The notes beneath the pieces were generated by a model, which saw nothing but the letters and a program-made list of their open reading frames with translations, had not been told where the DNA came from and did not search any database. A DNA stretch of 64,000 nt, taken from contig CM053267.1 in NCBI GenBank assembly GCA_028583415.1, positions 28,506,902 through 28,570,901 on the forward strand, written 5' to 3'. The stretch comes from Protea cynaroides. Lineage: Eukaryota; Streptophyta; Magnoliopsida; Proteales; Proteaceae. Below are positions 1-13,201 of the stretch, one piece after another. Numbering within the stretch: position 1 is the stretch's first letter; each line of letters starts with the position of its first letter. Both the position numbers and the translations under genes were made by a program.

Positions 1-553
1 ATTACCAAACAAAAGGCACGTGATTCCATGAATTAAACGGATTAGGATGACGGTGGAGGTTAAGGTTGGAAGAACAGAGGAGCCCAGGACCATAGATTTC
101 CATTTTCCAGTGTGTTTGCTGGTAGACAACAGGGACGAGTGCTCTCTCTCTCTCTTCGCTGCCAGAAGAAATATCTACTGGAACATATTTTCTCTCTCAT
201 GTGTACCGACATCCTTTTTCTCGCTCTAACAGCCATGCCACGTAAGGCTGTTGCAAACTTGCAATGGCCACATAACTGCACTGACCTCAAAATAAAATAG
301 TCTTTCTCTCTTCCTTCAGGCTAATAAAATTTCTCTCACCAAATTTTCTTCGCAGCAGTTAGTAAATCTGAGAAAAGGTCAAAGAGCAGGGGAGAAAAAG
401 CTAGAAAAAACTGTCTTTACCGGCAAGAAAATTAAATCAGAAGAAGAAAAAGAACAAGGGAAGGGAAAAAAATTAATTTTTTTTCTTTTTTCTTTGTGTG
501 GTTAATTTGGATCATTTGATCCATTCAATTCACTCTTCGACCTCGGATGTTCA
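1..553 (+). promoter_or_regulatory. Upstream region and 5' UTR of the Di19 gene
   Basis: This stretch precedes the Di19 start codon and holds no recognisable coding sequence. A G-box core, CACGTG, lies at positions 17-22; this is the usual core of ABA- and light-responsive elements, which would suit a dehydration-induced gene, although the regulatory role is inference. A CT-rich tract at about 140-155 and purine-rich sequence from about 370 to 470 resemble plant 5' leader sequence. No convincing TATA box was fixed. Confidence 0.45.
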
Positions 554-2344
554 ATGGATTCTGATCTTTGGATATCTCGACTTGCCGCGGCGAAACGCCA
601 GTTCGCGTTGCAGCATCATCCGAACTCCCAATTAGGTTTTGTGTTCTTCATCTTGATCCCATCTCTAGTAATGCTTGCTTCTTATCTTTCATTTGATCTT
701 TTTCCTTCTGTAACAAAAATTTGATTTGTTTTTGGGGATGGACGTGATTGTTATTAGATCGGTTGGGTAACGATGATTTCGAGGTTGAAGAGGAGGTCCG
801 TCCTGATTTTCCCTGCCCTTATTGCTATGAGGACTACGATATCGCCTCTTTGTGTTCTCATCTCGAAGACGAGCACCCATTCGAGTCCAAAGTCACCGTG
901 AGTTGTTTCCCCATTAATTTGTTTGTGACCATGTTTGGGTTGGAAAAAACTCTTATATCTACGGTTACATTGGTTGAAAAAATTTACGATCTTGTTCTCT
1001 TCCTATGGTGATTTTCCCCTAAATATTTTTTTTGATTTGGTTGTGCTGATATTAGATTGCTTCTGTTATCCGTATCATGAAATTCTTACCTAAAGATCAT
1101 GTATCTGCAGCTACCTGCTTTTCTTATACTGTATGTTGTGAAGCTGTGATTTTGATCATTGCCCCCCACCCCCCAAAACGGTGAAAATAATTATTTTATT
1201 ATGAGGGGAAAATACATACCCTGAATTATTTTAAAATTTGTTGGCTGATTTTTATTTGCTTACTTTCCCCGACTTTTGGTCATCTTTTTGGGTTCTGGTT
1301 ATATTATTTTATTTTTTAAAATTTTAGAAATTGGTTGTTTACATAATTTTACTTGCAATTTGGCCATCCTTGGCTAGTAGCTGCATCCACCAGTGAAGAA
1401 TACAAAAACCAATTGCAAACAACCTATTATGGTGCCCTGAAAAGTGTGAGATTCACTTTGATGATGAGACTCCATACGAGAAAATGCCATCCCAATGGTT
1501 TTGGATGAGATGACCACTGCGGAATGTGGATAGTTGTAAGTATTTAACCTGGACATGACCTTTTGGTTAATCAAGTTGAAATGCCAACCAGAACGCTGTA
1601 CTGGAAGGTTAATTTGGCATGATGGTGAAGTAATTGCCACATGGGAAAGGATGGAGAGAAATGAGTGATGGTACAATTTCAGCGTGAAACGTTCTTTCCA
1701 AGCAATTCTTTGCATTTTCTTATGAATTTCTGTATATTTTTCACCTGTTTTCTTGATGTTTCCCATGCATGTCCCATTTTATTAGGAACCACAATTATTG
1801 GCAAAAGGAAATCTTTTTAATGAGAAATTCTATTTTAACTTGGAAATGAATGAACTTTGTGCAGGCTAGTGTGGATGTAACTTGTTATTTTTGAGGAGCA
1901 TTGGAAATTTGGAAGATTTATGCTTGGGTGTAAGCAATGAAAGGAATTGTCGGTGATGGAGGACGTGTTTCATGTGGAAAGAAATCATGTGTGAACATTA
2001 GCTACCGACTACAAAATTGTATCTAGGTAGTGCCATAGTTAAGGGAAGGGCAAAAAAACAAAACAGGATGGAACGGGTTTTAAACGGAGCAAAACAAGAA
2101 CAATATAGTCAAACATTCCAAAAACGGTAAAAAAAACTAAAATGGACGGTACGGGTTTTAAATGGATCAGATATAATATGGTATGGTGGAAAAAAGGCAA
2201 TATACTCCCATAAATTGAAGAATTATAGCTAAATCAATGGGAACATATGATATTATGACGTGTCTAGCCATAAAACGGTGAGAATTATCATCTTCAGTCA
2301 AGTAGTTAATTGATGTTTTATGTTTGTCCAAGACTTGAATCCGT

Positions 2345-2403
<59 letters not shown>

Positions 2404-5400
2404 CATTTGTTATCATCCACAACCCACAACTCACCTTAACGAGTAATAAAGTAATGAGTTTAGAAACAATTATGAGGAAGTGGCAGCCTTTAATCCCACA
2501 TCAAGACAATAAGAATATTAAACGATATGGGATTAATCAATTCATTACTCATTGAAGATGCAGGTTTAAATACGGATACGGTATGGTACACGTATTAAAC
2601 ATGTTTTAAATGGTAATGTTTGTAGTATGAAGTATTTTAAATATTTTTGAGGTTAATACGTCAATACGGGTACTAAACGGTTGAGTACGGTACACGTTTA
2701 AAACGAGTTTTAACTAACAGAGGGTAGTATCTTACAATTCAAAAGTATTTTCTGACAATCTGTGACCCTTTTAGGTTTTGTGGGTCACAAATTGTGAAAG
2801 TGAGGGAAAGCAGTGGCATTTGTAGAGTAACAATGGAGTTGTACAAAAAGAATACCATTTTGGCAAATAATATAACTTGTTTGTGAAGAAACATTTGTGT
2901 GAGTAATTTATGTCAATGATACTGGTAATTGCAAGTTTTGACATGGGATGTGGTCATGACTTCGTAGCTTCCTTTAGTAGGTCTTGGATCCTAAACTTCC
3001 TAAAATTCAGTCAAAATTTTCATAATTATCCACTCCATGTAACTTAATGCAGTCTTCTTATCATATTGATTTATTTATTATCATAGTATTTTTAGTGTTA
3101 TTTTATCCTGTTAATCCTTACGGTTGTATTGCATGCTTAGAGTAAAAATGAAAAGAACCGAAGAAGTTTAACATTCAGATTCTACAAGTTATCTTTCTTG
3201 TAGTTCCACATTGAAGGATAGATGGAAACTGATTTATTTATTTATTTTTTTTAATCTCATTTATGGTCTTGATTGATTTTGTTCGAGGTTGGAATATTAC
3301 AAATTGCTCACTTCATTTTGTACTCTTTCATTTGCAGGTTTGTCCCATTTGTTCTGTCAAAGTTTCAAGAGACATGCTCGGTCATATTACACTGCAACAT
3401 GGGCATCTATTTAAGATATCCTCTAAAGTTTCACGGATTTCATGATAAAATTTAAATTGATATGATTCTGGAGTGTCTGCTTGTGCAGTTAGTTATAGGT
3501 TTTTAATGAAGCTCAATAACTGGGTTGTTCCCCTTAACTTAGAGATCACGTGCAGAGACGTCGCAGATTACGTAGAGTTGCTATTCCCAGTGGTCAGAGC
3601 CTGTCTGGCCTAGGTCGGGATCTTCGTGAGGCCCATCTACAGGTGATCTTTGGTGGTGGTGGATATCGGTCAAGCAATGCTAATGCATCTAATGCAGTTA
3701 CGGACCCGTTTCTTTCATCACTTATAATGAACTTTCCCACATCTGAAGCAGATGAAATTTCAAAATCTGCAGCTTCCAGTGCTGAGGACATTTCTGTTAA
3801 GAATGTAACTTCAACACCTTCTTGGAAATCAAGGTAACCACCCCCCACCCACAACCCACACACACCAAAAAAAAAAAAAAAAAAAAAAACCCTTTCGTTG
3901 AGGATGGAGTCTTGTGTTTCATAGGCTATCTATATTGGCTTCCTTTCTCCCTCAATAATGATGCTCTGCTCAGTTTTGGTTAAGTGATATTTGATGCCCT
4001 TTTTCCGTACATTTTCTTTAGTGTAAAATTTCTTATCCCAGATGTCTACCATTTTATTTATATGAGGCCCATTTTTTTGGGGTAGTTATTGGTGTCACAA
4101 GTGTTGGTGACGTTTCTATGGTCACAAGACAGATTTGAGCCATCCATTTTCATTGTATTTCCTATTTAAACTCTCTGTTCCAGCTCAATTGGGAGAGTGC
4201 ATGGTAATGGCTAGAATACTGATACACATGCATAGACCTACATAGGAACATACCTGTACATTGGGTATTTGATTGAATTTGACTCGGTTATTTGACACAT
4301 GGTTAATCTGGACAGTGTCCTCTCTATCTAATGGTTGGAATGGACACCATCTGTCCACATGAAAAAGTAAATGTCTTGTGATGTTTGGAAAAGTATCCGT
4401 CTCAACTCAACTCAGTTCAACACAGCCTTATCCCAACTAAATAGGATTAGCTACATGGATTTTTTTTCTCCAGTCAATTCTATTAAAAGCCATACTTGTT
4501 ACTAAACCTAAGCTATGCATTTCTTTCCTCCCTACTTCTTCTAAAGTCTTTTTTAGATCTACCCTTAGCTCTTTTAGCTCTTTCAATCTCTTTATATCGA
4601 ATCCCTCATGATGTTAGGACTCTCTCTTCTGAATCAAATCACCCTTCTGTAACCTTCATAGGTCTTTTTGCACTTGTCCATGCCACCTCAAAATTTTTTT
4701 TTTTTTGCGACTTATCATGTATCAAAGCTACTAAAAAATCAGCTCTAATACGTTTGTTCCGTATTTTATCTTTTCTGGTTACCACTTATCCATCTCTACA
4801 TCTTTATTTCAGATCCACTAAGTTTGTTTATATATTGTTTCTTCACTGCCCAACAATTGGCTTCATACATCATTGTTGGTTGTATAATTGTCCTATAAAG
4901 TTTTCCTTGAGTTTTAAAAGAGTAGGTATTCTGGAAGCACCCTTCCACTTCAGCCATCCTAGTCTAATTCTTTGTGCATCATCATCATCTATTTCTCCTT
5001 TATTTTTTTCCTGAATCCAATTACGTAAAATTTTCTCTTTGTCGTTTCCTATCATCAATTTTCATCATCCTCACCATATACTTTGTTTTTGTTCTACTTA
5101 TCTTAAAACCTTTTGTTTCTAATGTTGATCTCTAATTCTCCATAATTCCAACTTGGCATTTAACCGGACTTTTGTTTTATCTACTAGAGCAATATTGCTA
5201 GCAAAATGCATACACCAAGTGATTTGGTCTTGAATGTCTCTAGTAAGCTCATATATGATTACCATAAACAAATTCAAACTTAGGACTGATCCTTGATGTA
5301 GTCCAATTGTAATTGGGAATTTACTCCCCTCCCCCCCCCCCCCCCCCTCCCCCTCCCCCTCCCCCTCAATTCTTACATTAGTAACTACACCATTATACAT

Positions 5401-7719
5401 ATTTTTAACTATATCTACATATTTACTTGAAACACTTTTATTTTTCTCTAACACTTGCCAAATTAACTCTCTAGGGTCTCAGTCATAACCTTTTTCTAAG
5501 TCAATAAAGACAAATTGATGTGGTAGCTTGCTCGTGGATGGACCATATGACCCACTTTGGCAATCCAGGCCAAACTGGAACCGCCTAGGAAAGGGTTGGT
5601 AGGGGCTTATTTATTTGGGTTTATTTTAGTAATTGGGATATTTTGTAATTGAATTTCTTTATTTATTTTATTGTCTTAGCAAGCAAGCGATAGGTCACGT
5701 AGGAGGTTATAGGTGTGATTTGGTTTCCAGTTTGAGTTTTATTTTAGTACCATTTCAATTCTATTCTAGTTAGGATTTAAGTTTCTATTTTCTTTATAAG
5801 CAGTGTAACCGAAAGTAGTAGACAGATTAGAATTGAATGGAATGAATGGAAAAACTCGGGTTGAGTTCCAGTGGCTGCGTGCGTGGTATATGGTGGGCGT
5901 GATCTATTCTCTCTCTTCTCTCTCTTTCCCTGAATTGATTCCTCTTCCCTGCTGCAACCTGAAATCTTCTGCTAAGGTATTTTTCCCCTTCCTAATTCTT
6001 CTTATTTCAGGTCTGATCTCTTTTTTGTTCTCCTTTTGTTATTATTATATGTTGTTCATTATCATACTGCTACAATCCCTGCAACTAGCCATAGAACCGG
6101 CCTCTGGGTATTTGCATCAATCTCACTGTGGACAAGCCTGTTTGGTCTGAAACTTGGATGAAGGATACCCTGCTGCAAATCTAAATGCTAGAGTTGCAGC
6201 CCAACAAGCCCCCCTCTGCTGTGAGTTACAGACCAATCTTCAGGTCTGCTCATGTACTTGCTGCCAGATTCTCTTTCAGGTCTTCAATATTCTTCTATCC
6301 TTTGCTGTGTGGTGTCAATTTTGTTGGATTCAAGGGTACATAGAGTTACAAACCGTATCCTTGGGAATCATTTCAACTCGATTGATTCAGTGTTGGAGAA
6401 GCTGCATCAATTGGAACCTAACTCTGGTTTCAGCCCTTTGCTGAGTTCGTGAAATAGGTTCTCATGAAGAAGATGAAGGGCCCTTCAAATTGAGTTTCCA
6501 GTTTTACCCCTACTTAAAAAAATTATCGTAGATTCATATTCTCTTCTAAGTTTGACCTTAACTCTTAAAATATAATACCTCCCATGTCCCATAACCTGTT
6601 TGTTGCCTAAAAGAGGCCTAGAGCTACTCCTGAAATTATGGTTTTTCCACTGCAATTATATCTTGGTTTATTTATCAACTTAGGGTTTGTACGACCTGGG
6701 ACCCCATCATATGGAGATCTCTTTCAGTTAGCCTGCTAAGCAAATAAATAGCTTCAGTAGTTGATCTTCCTGGGGTAAAACCAAATTGGTTATCCGAAAT
6801 ATTAGTTTCTTGTCTTAGGTGGGTTTCTTGAAAATTAGTTGGTGGGTGGTTAGTGTCAGATAGATCTTTTGTAAAACATTTTTACTGGCTTGAATATTAG
6901 GACCCGTACAAGCTATTTGTCTGACTTAGTAACTATAATCATTGTCTTAAAGTTAGGAGAGTACAGCCTTTTGGGTTTTAAGTTTTATGTTATCCATAAA
7001 GCTGGTAATGCATTCTATCCATCCATCCATATCTTACATCCAAAATAAGTGGAATCTGAAGTCATTGTTAAGCAATCTATCTTCCATCCATCCATCAATA
7101 TTTTACATCCAAAACAAGTGGAGTCTGAACATTGTTATCAACCGATCAATCTATCTAGCCGTAATATTATGTGTTATGTGACTACTCTCGTTGGGTAGCT
7201 CTTACTCATTGGCTGCATGTCAAATTGTGGCCTCTCTTAACTGTTTTGCCTATTATGTGTGCATGCATTTATGTTTGTATGTACTTCTGTTATTTGCTTC
7301 TAAAGATGGCAATAGAAACTGCAAGTGCATATTTGAATTTGTTATGATCATTAAAGCTGTTGTAGGTTACACTTACTAAAAGTATGAATGTGATGCTGGT
7401 GAATATGTCTATGTCCATTTTACTTGTTTTCTTTTCCAATCATGACTAGTCAAGGAAGTTTATGCTGTTCATTCTCCCATAATTTGTAGTATAATGCTTA
7501 ATGAACCTCTGATATTTTGTAGAAGTCATGATAACTTACTCCATTAGCTCAGTGGATCACTTATAATCTTTAATTTCTAATATTATACAAACTCATAGAG
7601 ATTCACAGGTATTAATAACTCGTAGAATGTCCTACATATTATCCCCCTCTCCTTTTGCTGAATAGAATATTACATGTTCTCCATGAAATATTTGATCCAG
7701 TACCCAACAATTATGGGAC

Positions 7720-7758
<39 letters not shown>

Positions 7759-10675
7759 CCTTAAAGTAAATTGTAATGGGTAAGACATGTTACTTAACCC
7801 AAAAAAAAGAAAAAGAAAAGGGTAAGACATATCGGTTCCTTGGAGTCAGTTTTTTGAGATGCATAAACTAATCCTGTTAGCAAGGACATGAACAAAGAAG
7901 TAGATATTTACCACATGGGCTCTGTTTCCCTGTAGGCTCTATGGCCTTTGATGGGGTTTCTAAAGGCTAAAAGGTAGGATTCAGAGACTGATTGATAACC
8001 CAGAATTGCAGCGAACGATAATGACCAGAATTCAAGAACTTGCAATGATTAACAATCAGGTTAACCGATGCATCTCAGGAATTAGGATGATGTAATATAC
8101 TGTCAAGAGATCGCGATAGCAGAATGTGGGATCAATCCATTGGTTGGATCCCAAGTTCTAGTTGAATCCTACTTAGAATAGGATTTGTCTAAAACTTAGG
8201 TTCGATTTTAGGAACAGGTGGGCTGATATTAGAGTAGTATAAACCCTTAGATCAGCAACTAGGAAGCAAAACACAGTGCTGAAACAATAAATAGTTGCAG
8301 GAATCGAGACAGCAGGAGCTAGAATTGAAGCTTAGATTTGATTCCAATGGATGAAAGAAGAAGAAAGAAAGAAAGAGAAGAGAATAAGGAATCAGATGTC
8401 CTACTCGGAACCTTGTTGGATTCCTACCGACAATCTCAGCTCCGCACTAAGAACTGGCTTCTCGGTCAGCAGGGATTCTGAATCTCATAGAGAAAATAAG
8501 GCAAAAACCCAACTTCATTAATCAATTTTGTGTCCAAGGCAGCAGCCCCTTTGAAGACTTAGAACAAGAATCAAACTAGTCCTAAAACTCCTCCAGACAT
8601 TAATTTACCTTGGAGGCAGTCTATTTCTACTAAAATTCAACTTAAATAATGGAAAATGGTTTAAAACAAGGCTGGACTCTTAAGAGTCCTTTTCCAGGCC
8701 AACTAAATAACAAATAAAATAAAGATAAACTAATGAATAACCAACAATTTAACTAATTACTAAATCTCGTATTCCTACATCCTACCTATGTTTTAGGCCT
8801 ATTAAAATGACACATTACTCATTGGACCAAAGGCCACAACATATATAAAATCCATCCCATGACTTTTTTCTCTAAAAGAAGCCCAATTCTCTGTCTTATC
8901 TGTAACAGCCTTCTTGCATGGCCTTATTATAAGCAATTTTGTAGTTCAGGTGGGGCCCACATTTTGTGGGCAAGTAGATTCCATGTTCACATACTCACAT
9001 GTCAAGTTTCAGTCCGAATGGAACTGGCCATATTGCAAAATAAAGTTTACATCCACTGAAGAAGAGGAATATTCCAAAAAATAGTTGAAAAAAAATGATT
9101 GCTGAATATATAGGGGAAATTTGCATTCATGGAGGGGTATATGATTGAATTTGGCTTTGATATTTTACGCTTGAGTCAATGTAAGAAAGATCTTCATACG
9201 GTTTTTATTGATTTAAAGAAATCTTATAATAGAGCTCATAGAGAGCTAATTTGGCAAGTTTAGAGAAGAATTTTTTTTCCCGAGTAAACACGTGGATATA
9301 ATTAAAGATATGTATAATGATGTAATGACTAGTGTAAGAATTGAGAGGGGCATAAGGTAGTGAATTCCCAGTAACATTTGGATTACACCAAGGTTCAGCT
9401 TTAAGCTCGTATTTGTTTGCATTAATCATGGATAAACTGACTAGAGACATCCAAGATTAGATCCCTTGGTGTATGTTTTTTGCAGATGATATTATTTTGG
9501 TTGATGAAACAAAAGCTGGGATAAATGCTGTTGGATTTGTAGAGATCAACATTGGAATAAAAAGGTTTTATGATAATAAATAAAACAAAAATAGAACATA
9601 TGTTGTGTAACCTTAGTAACAATAAGACTGAGAGTGGGGAGTTGAAAATTGATGACAGGATGTTACCATAAAGTGATAACTGTAGATACCTAGGTTCAAT
9701 CATTAAGAAAGGAGACAGAGGATGATGTTAATAGGGTGGATGAAATGGAGGAGTGCATCTAGAGTGTTTTGTGATTGACTTATCACTTTGAAACTTAAAG
9801 GGAAATTATATAGAATAGTTATACGACCTCCAATGACATATAGGGCTGAATCTCGGGCAGTAAAGGAAAAACATTTTTAACAAACTTAGTGTGGTTGAAA
9901 TGAGGATATTGTGGTGGATGAGTGGTAAAACTTAAAAAAAAGAAAAAGAAAAAAAAGAGATAAAGAATGAACAAAATAGAGCAAGCTTGGGAGTTGCCCC
10001 TATTTTTGATAAGTTGCTAGAAACTCATCTGAGGTGCGGCATGGACATGTACAATGGAGTCTTTTGAATGCTCTAGTATGAAGAAGTGATTTATTTCAAA
10101 TGAAGGAGCTAAAAGAGCTAGAGGTAGGCCTAAAATGACTATAGGATAAGTGGTGACGATAGACATGTATAGCTTAGGTCTGTTGTATGGATTTGAATAG
10201 AGCTTTGATCAGAGAAATAGGATCCATGTAGTGAAGCCCATTTAATTGGGATAAGACTGAATTGAGTTGTATTTTACACCAGAATGATCTGGTACATGGC
10301 CTATCTATCCAACAGCTAGTTTGCAATGTCATCCTAACAATTGATTAGAGCATGTGGAATAGCCTTCTATGTGGACCTTGCAAAGAATCTTTTGTCTTAA
10401 TGGATCATTCTTTTGGCATTTTGATTATTTTTTTGTTTTAATTATTACTATTATTATTATTATTATTATTTAAAGATATCAGTGCTTCAATAGGTGTAAA
10501 GAAGGGAAAACATATTAAATGGGGTTTCTGGAATTTGTGAGTTCTAATTTCTTTCTTCCCGTGCAGTTTCGATTCCTCATTGAGTCATGAAGAGCGGGAA
10601 CAGAAGATGAAACAGGCTACTGTTAGAGCTGGTTTCGTGCAAGACCTGCTTCTATCCACTCTTTTTGGAGACTGA
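554..10675 (+). CDS. Di19: Di19 family C2H2-type zinc-finger protein (five exons)
   Basis: Exons: 554-635, 758-897, 3338-3427, 3556-3833 and 10567-10675. All introns are GT-AG and the joined frame gives 232 codons, close to the usual Di19 size. The protein starts MDSDLWISRLA, a typical Di19 start. Two zinc fingers follow: CPYC with paired His near residues 45-70 (exon 2), and CPIC...HITLQH in exon 3. A basic RRRRLRR stretch opens exon 4 and could act as a nuclear localisation signal. A Ser-rich stretch with DPFLSSL follows, and the C-terminus has EEREQKMKQATVRAGFVQDLLLS in pieces matching the conserved Di19_C domain. Di19 proteins are nuclear regulators linked to drought, salt and ABA responses. 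The last intron (3834-10566) is very long because of retroelement insertions. Exon 3 could end elsewhere, but this donor is the only one keeping phase into RRRR. Confidence 0.93.
2036..2727. mobile_element. Possible MITE in Di19 intron 2
   Basis: Both ends carry weakly matching inverted sequence (TAGTTAA plus GTTTTAAAC motifs at about 2037-2095, mirrored at about 2690-2727), and ACGG-TTTAAA words recur inside. This resembles a decayed hAT-type MITE. The microsatellite at 2349 lies inside. No target-site duplication was established. Confidence 0.3.
2349..2401. repeat. (GA)n microsatellite in Di19 intron 2
   Basis: About 26 uninterrupted GA units. The Arg-Glu and Ser-Leu runs in overlapping open frames are artefacts of this repeat. 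Confidence 0.95.
4390..6810 (-). mobile_element. Degenerate LINE (L1-type), reverse strand, in Di19 intron 4
   Basis: The reverse strand encodes fragments of a plant LINE reverse transcriptase, in order from high to low coordinates: a QFGF-PGRST-EAIYLL motif near 6,760, FVFIDLEK near 5,510, GLHQGSVLSLNLF near 5,290, and a decayed active-site region (CMHFASNIALVD near 5,200 where CMLFADDIVLVD is usual). A C-terminal stretch lies near 4,900-5,030. The 3' tail with a TTGGGATAAGGCT-like word ends near 4,395. It is interrupted by another insertion at about 5,548-6,716 and by a poly-G tract at 5,332-5,350. It cannot be functional. The sequence transcribed with Di19 is the antisense of this LINE. 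Confidence 0.8.
5548..6716 (+). mobile_element. Probable solo LTR nested in the reverse LINE
   Basis: The LINE reading is broken here. The block starts TGACCCACTTTGG, ends GGGACCCCA, and is flanked by near-identical five-base sequences CCATA (5543-5547) and TCATA (6717-6721), as expected for an LTR target-site duplication with one C/T change. A TATA-like CTTTATAAGC lies at about 5,792, followed by a CT-rich leader-like stretch. No coding sequence was recognised. About 30 bases next to the left border do not fit the LINE consensus, so that border is less certain. Confidence 0.45.
7006..7145. repeat. Imperfect tandem duplication (~70 bp x 2)
   Basis: Two consecutive units each begin with CATCCATCCAT and contain TTTTACATCCAAAACAAGTGG-like sequence and then CTGAA. 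The second copy differs by scattered substitutions. It lies in Di19 intron 4. Confidence 0.75.
7380..9150. other. Intronic sequence without recognised gene
   Basis: Apart from the AT microsatellite this part of Di19 intron 4 shows no recognisable protein. A stretch at about 7,980-8,830 has non-intronic character (purine-rich tract near 8,350, ordered higher-GC words) and may be a decayed LTR or other retroelement, but I found no ends or duplication to prove it. Confidence 0.4.
7723..7754. repeat. (AT)n microsatellite
   Basis: About 16 AT units in Di19 intron 4. Confidence 0.95.
9150..10275 (+). mobile_element. Degenerate LINE (L1-type), forward strand, in Di19 intron 4
   Basis: The forward strand carries LINE reverse-transcriptase remnants in shifting frames: VFIDLKKSYN-like near 9,205, a decayed QGSALSPYLF-like region near 9,390, and TRDIQD followed by a FADDI-like stretch near 9,440-9,500. 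The 3' tail, with AATTGGGATAAGACTG at about 10,238-10,255, matches the tail of the reverse LINE at 4,395. Numerous stops and indels are present. It is the same family as the 4,390-6,810 copy but in opposite orientation. Confidence 0.75.
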
Positions 10676-11104
10676 AAGAATCAGGAGGGCCCCACCAAAC
10701 AGATGGTAAGTAATCTACTTGGTAATCCTGATTGGAGGCAGCAGTTTTGGGGTCCTGATGCTTGTTGGGTGAAGTGCATTGTGGGACGACCCAATACGGG
10801 CCTTCTTTGGATATTTTAAAGCAGCGGTCTTAAATGGTGATGGGAGTATCCCATCCATTTTTGCTGTCTCATCACCAGATGTAAAACTTGTGGAGAAGTG
10901 GATGGTCTACTAGTACTCTTGGATTGACCATATTAATTTTTCCTTCGATGCATTAAGCTATTCTATGTTATGACAATTTGATGCCTTATTTCTTGCTAGT
11001 AAGAGAATAGTTGGATTAAAATTTCTATTTGGGAAATCCTGTTTAATTACCAAACGAATAGACTGAAACTTGCTAGCAGGTCTTCTGTTTTACATGGGAG
11101 AATC

Positions 11105-11347
11105 GGATTCTTCACATCGTCTCCTCCCAGTGGTTCTGGGAGGACGCGGTAACCTCATCCGGATGGCCGACACGTGGCTCTCGGGTGAATCTGAGACCCA
11201 CGTTCAAGCCGACACCCCCTGTCGGCTTGGCTTGTCAGCTGGGTGTTGGCTTGAATGTGGTCTCAGATTCGTGTTGGCCATCCTGATGAGGTTGCCGCTG
11301 TCCTCCCAGTGGTTCTGGGAGGAGAGGATGCGGATCCGGGAGAATCC
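11105..11347. mobile_element. Palindromic MITE-like element, copy 1
   Basis: A ~243-bp, GC-rich near-palindrome. The left arm begins GGATTCTTCACATCGTCTCC and the right arm is its approximate reverse complement, ending near GGATCCGGGAGAATCC. Internal words such as CTCCTCCCAG and GACACGTGGCTCTCGG recur in inverted form. Related copies are at 12,959-13,201 and 60,978-61,219. No coding capacity; short open frames here are fortuitous. Confidence 0.8.
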
Positions 11348-12958
11348 AAGAACATCATTTGCTAATTTCTTGCCGCCTTTTTTTCTTTTTTGGGGGGGAT
11401 AGAAGTCTTGGTAGCTGTTTGTTGCACTTTACTTTTTGATCGTTGCACCTTTAGGCTATGTTTGCATGGCAATTTAAGAAAAGAAAATTTTTGAATGGAC
11501 AGAGAAACACAGTTCATTGTTTCATCATTATTTTTTTCTTATTATGTTTTTCTTTTCTTTTCTTGCCTTCCAAACATAGCACATAGCTTTGTGCTGCCAA
11601 ATGCATTAGTCTCTTGAGAGGTGTTTATCGCCCGAAGATTGATGTTGGACATTGGGCAACCTTGATTCATCTCACACACTGGATTAACTCTGTTTCCGCA
11701 GATTGTCTTGATGCTGTGTGAAACGTTGAATTTCAATTGGTTGAGATTGGATCTTACATGTATAGCAGTTCAATTCTCCTTGGGATGATTTTTCATTCCT
11801 TAAGTGTGTTTAAGAGGCTGGTGTATTTTGGGAACAAGATGACTTGTTCTACCAGTTTGGACAGAGATATTTCAGGGAAATTTTCTTACTGGGAAGGCTC
11901 ATACAGCCGTTGATCCTACAGTCAGTACAGCCAGTTTTACAGCCGTGCTGTCTTTATTTTAATTTCTGTAGAGGATGCAGGCCAGGCTCTAGTAAGAGGG
12001 TGTGGCCCCCTTAGTTGCACTCGTGTCATGGATGATCAATTCAGATGTTTGAATGGGAAAAACTCTAAACAAGAGTACGATTGCTTCTTTGTCCAAATTT
12101 TTTTTAGCCCCATAACAAGAAGCAACTGCCACACACACGACCCTCTTTATACTTCTGAAAATGTTCCCTAAGAATTCAGTGTTATATTTTTGTCACGATC
12201 GCAATCAACAAAAGCTCTAAACAAGAGTCCAGTTCCAAACTGGAAAAAGCCAACTTATACAACCACTTGAAAACCGACTTATACAAATACTCTCCTCATC
12301 TCTTTGGTTCTTCCGTTTGAGTTTTTATTTTATTTTATGTGTCCTATTTTAAGTGGGTGGGGAAGGGAGATGTAAGAGAGGAGACTCAAATTCGAGATCT
12401 TCTCTCAGCTCCTGCTTCAACAAGTAAGGGGCCAACCATCCGGCTAAGCAAATGCTTGCTTATATTGAGAGTTGAAACCAAGTAGAAGGGGAGATTGAGA
12501 GAGACTTCATGTTCTCCCAAGCAGCAAGACCTGTTTTTACCCTAACATTTACTTGCTTAAGCCCTCCTCGAAGACTCGCTATTGTCTTTACCAGAGAAGC
12601 CAAACGTTTGTAGGAGTGTTTCTGCTACATTGCTATAAAACCGATTAGTATTAAGATTTGGTTTGGACCCTTAGAACCAATTATTAATCAATTCAATTTT
12701 AATTTATTTTCAATATATATCTCAAATCAAATCAAATCAAACTGATTAAACCTTAAACCGAACCTAAACAGATCGACACTAGGTTTTTTTGATAAAAGTA
12801 TATTTTTTTGGGGGAAAATATTGTATAATAAAAACCTAGCGGAACTGTTTCTATTGATGTTCAAATCTTAGTACATGAGCAAGAGAGGTTGGGGTTTAGC
12901 TTGCTATGCAATCTGGGACCTACTGACCTGCCACGCAACACATATCTTGGTTTGGTGG

Positions 12959-13201
12959 GGATTCAAATCGTCTCCTCCCTGTACTTTAGGGAGGAGGGAG
13001 ATGTCCCTGTCGGATGGCCGATACGTGGGTCTTGGGAAAATCTGAGCCCCATGTCCGAGCGGATATCCAGCAGACAAGCCGAGCCGACAGAGGGTGTCGG
13101 CTCGGACGTGGGGCTCGGATTTTCCCGAGAGCCACGTGTCGACCATCTGACGGGGGCGTCTCCCTCCTCCCTCAAGTACAGTGAGTAGACGATTTGAATC
13201 C
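12959..13201. mobile_element. Palindromic MITE-like element, copy 2
   Basis: A 243-bp near-palindrome with ends GGATTCAAATCGTCT and AGACGATTTGAATCC. The arms mirror through GCCGACAC-type centre sequence, with TCTTGGGAAAATCTGAGCCC in one arm and its complement in the other. It shares CGTCTCCTCCC ends and the CACGTG-GCTC block with the other copies. Confidence 0.85.

Noticed and set aside
1374..1766. 130-codon reverse ORF in Di19 intron 2
   Set aside because: No recognisable domain and no splice context; likely chance.
4496..5014. 172-codon forward ORF in Di19 intron 4
   Set aside because: It is the antisense of the reverse-strand LINE; Leu/Ser-rich composition is an artefact of reading the complement.
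11070..11402. 110-codon ORF
   Set aside because: It spans the palindromic element and its flanks; no homology and no conservation in the other two copies.
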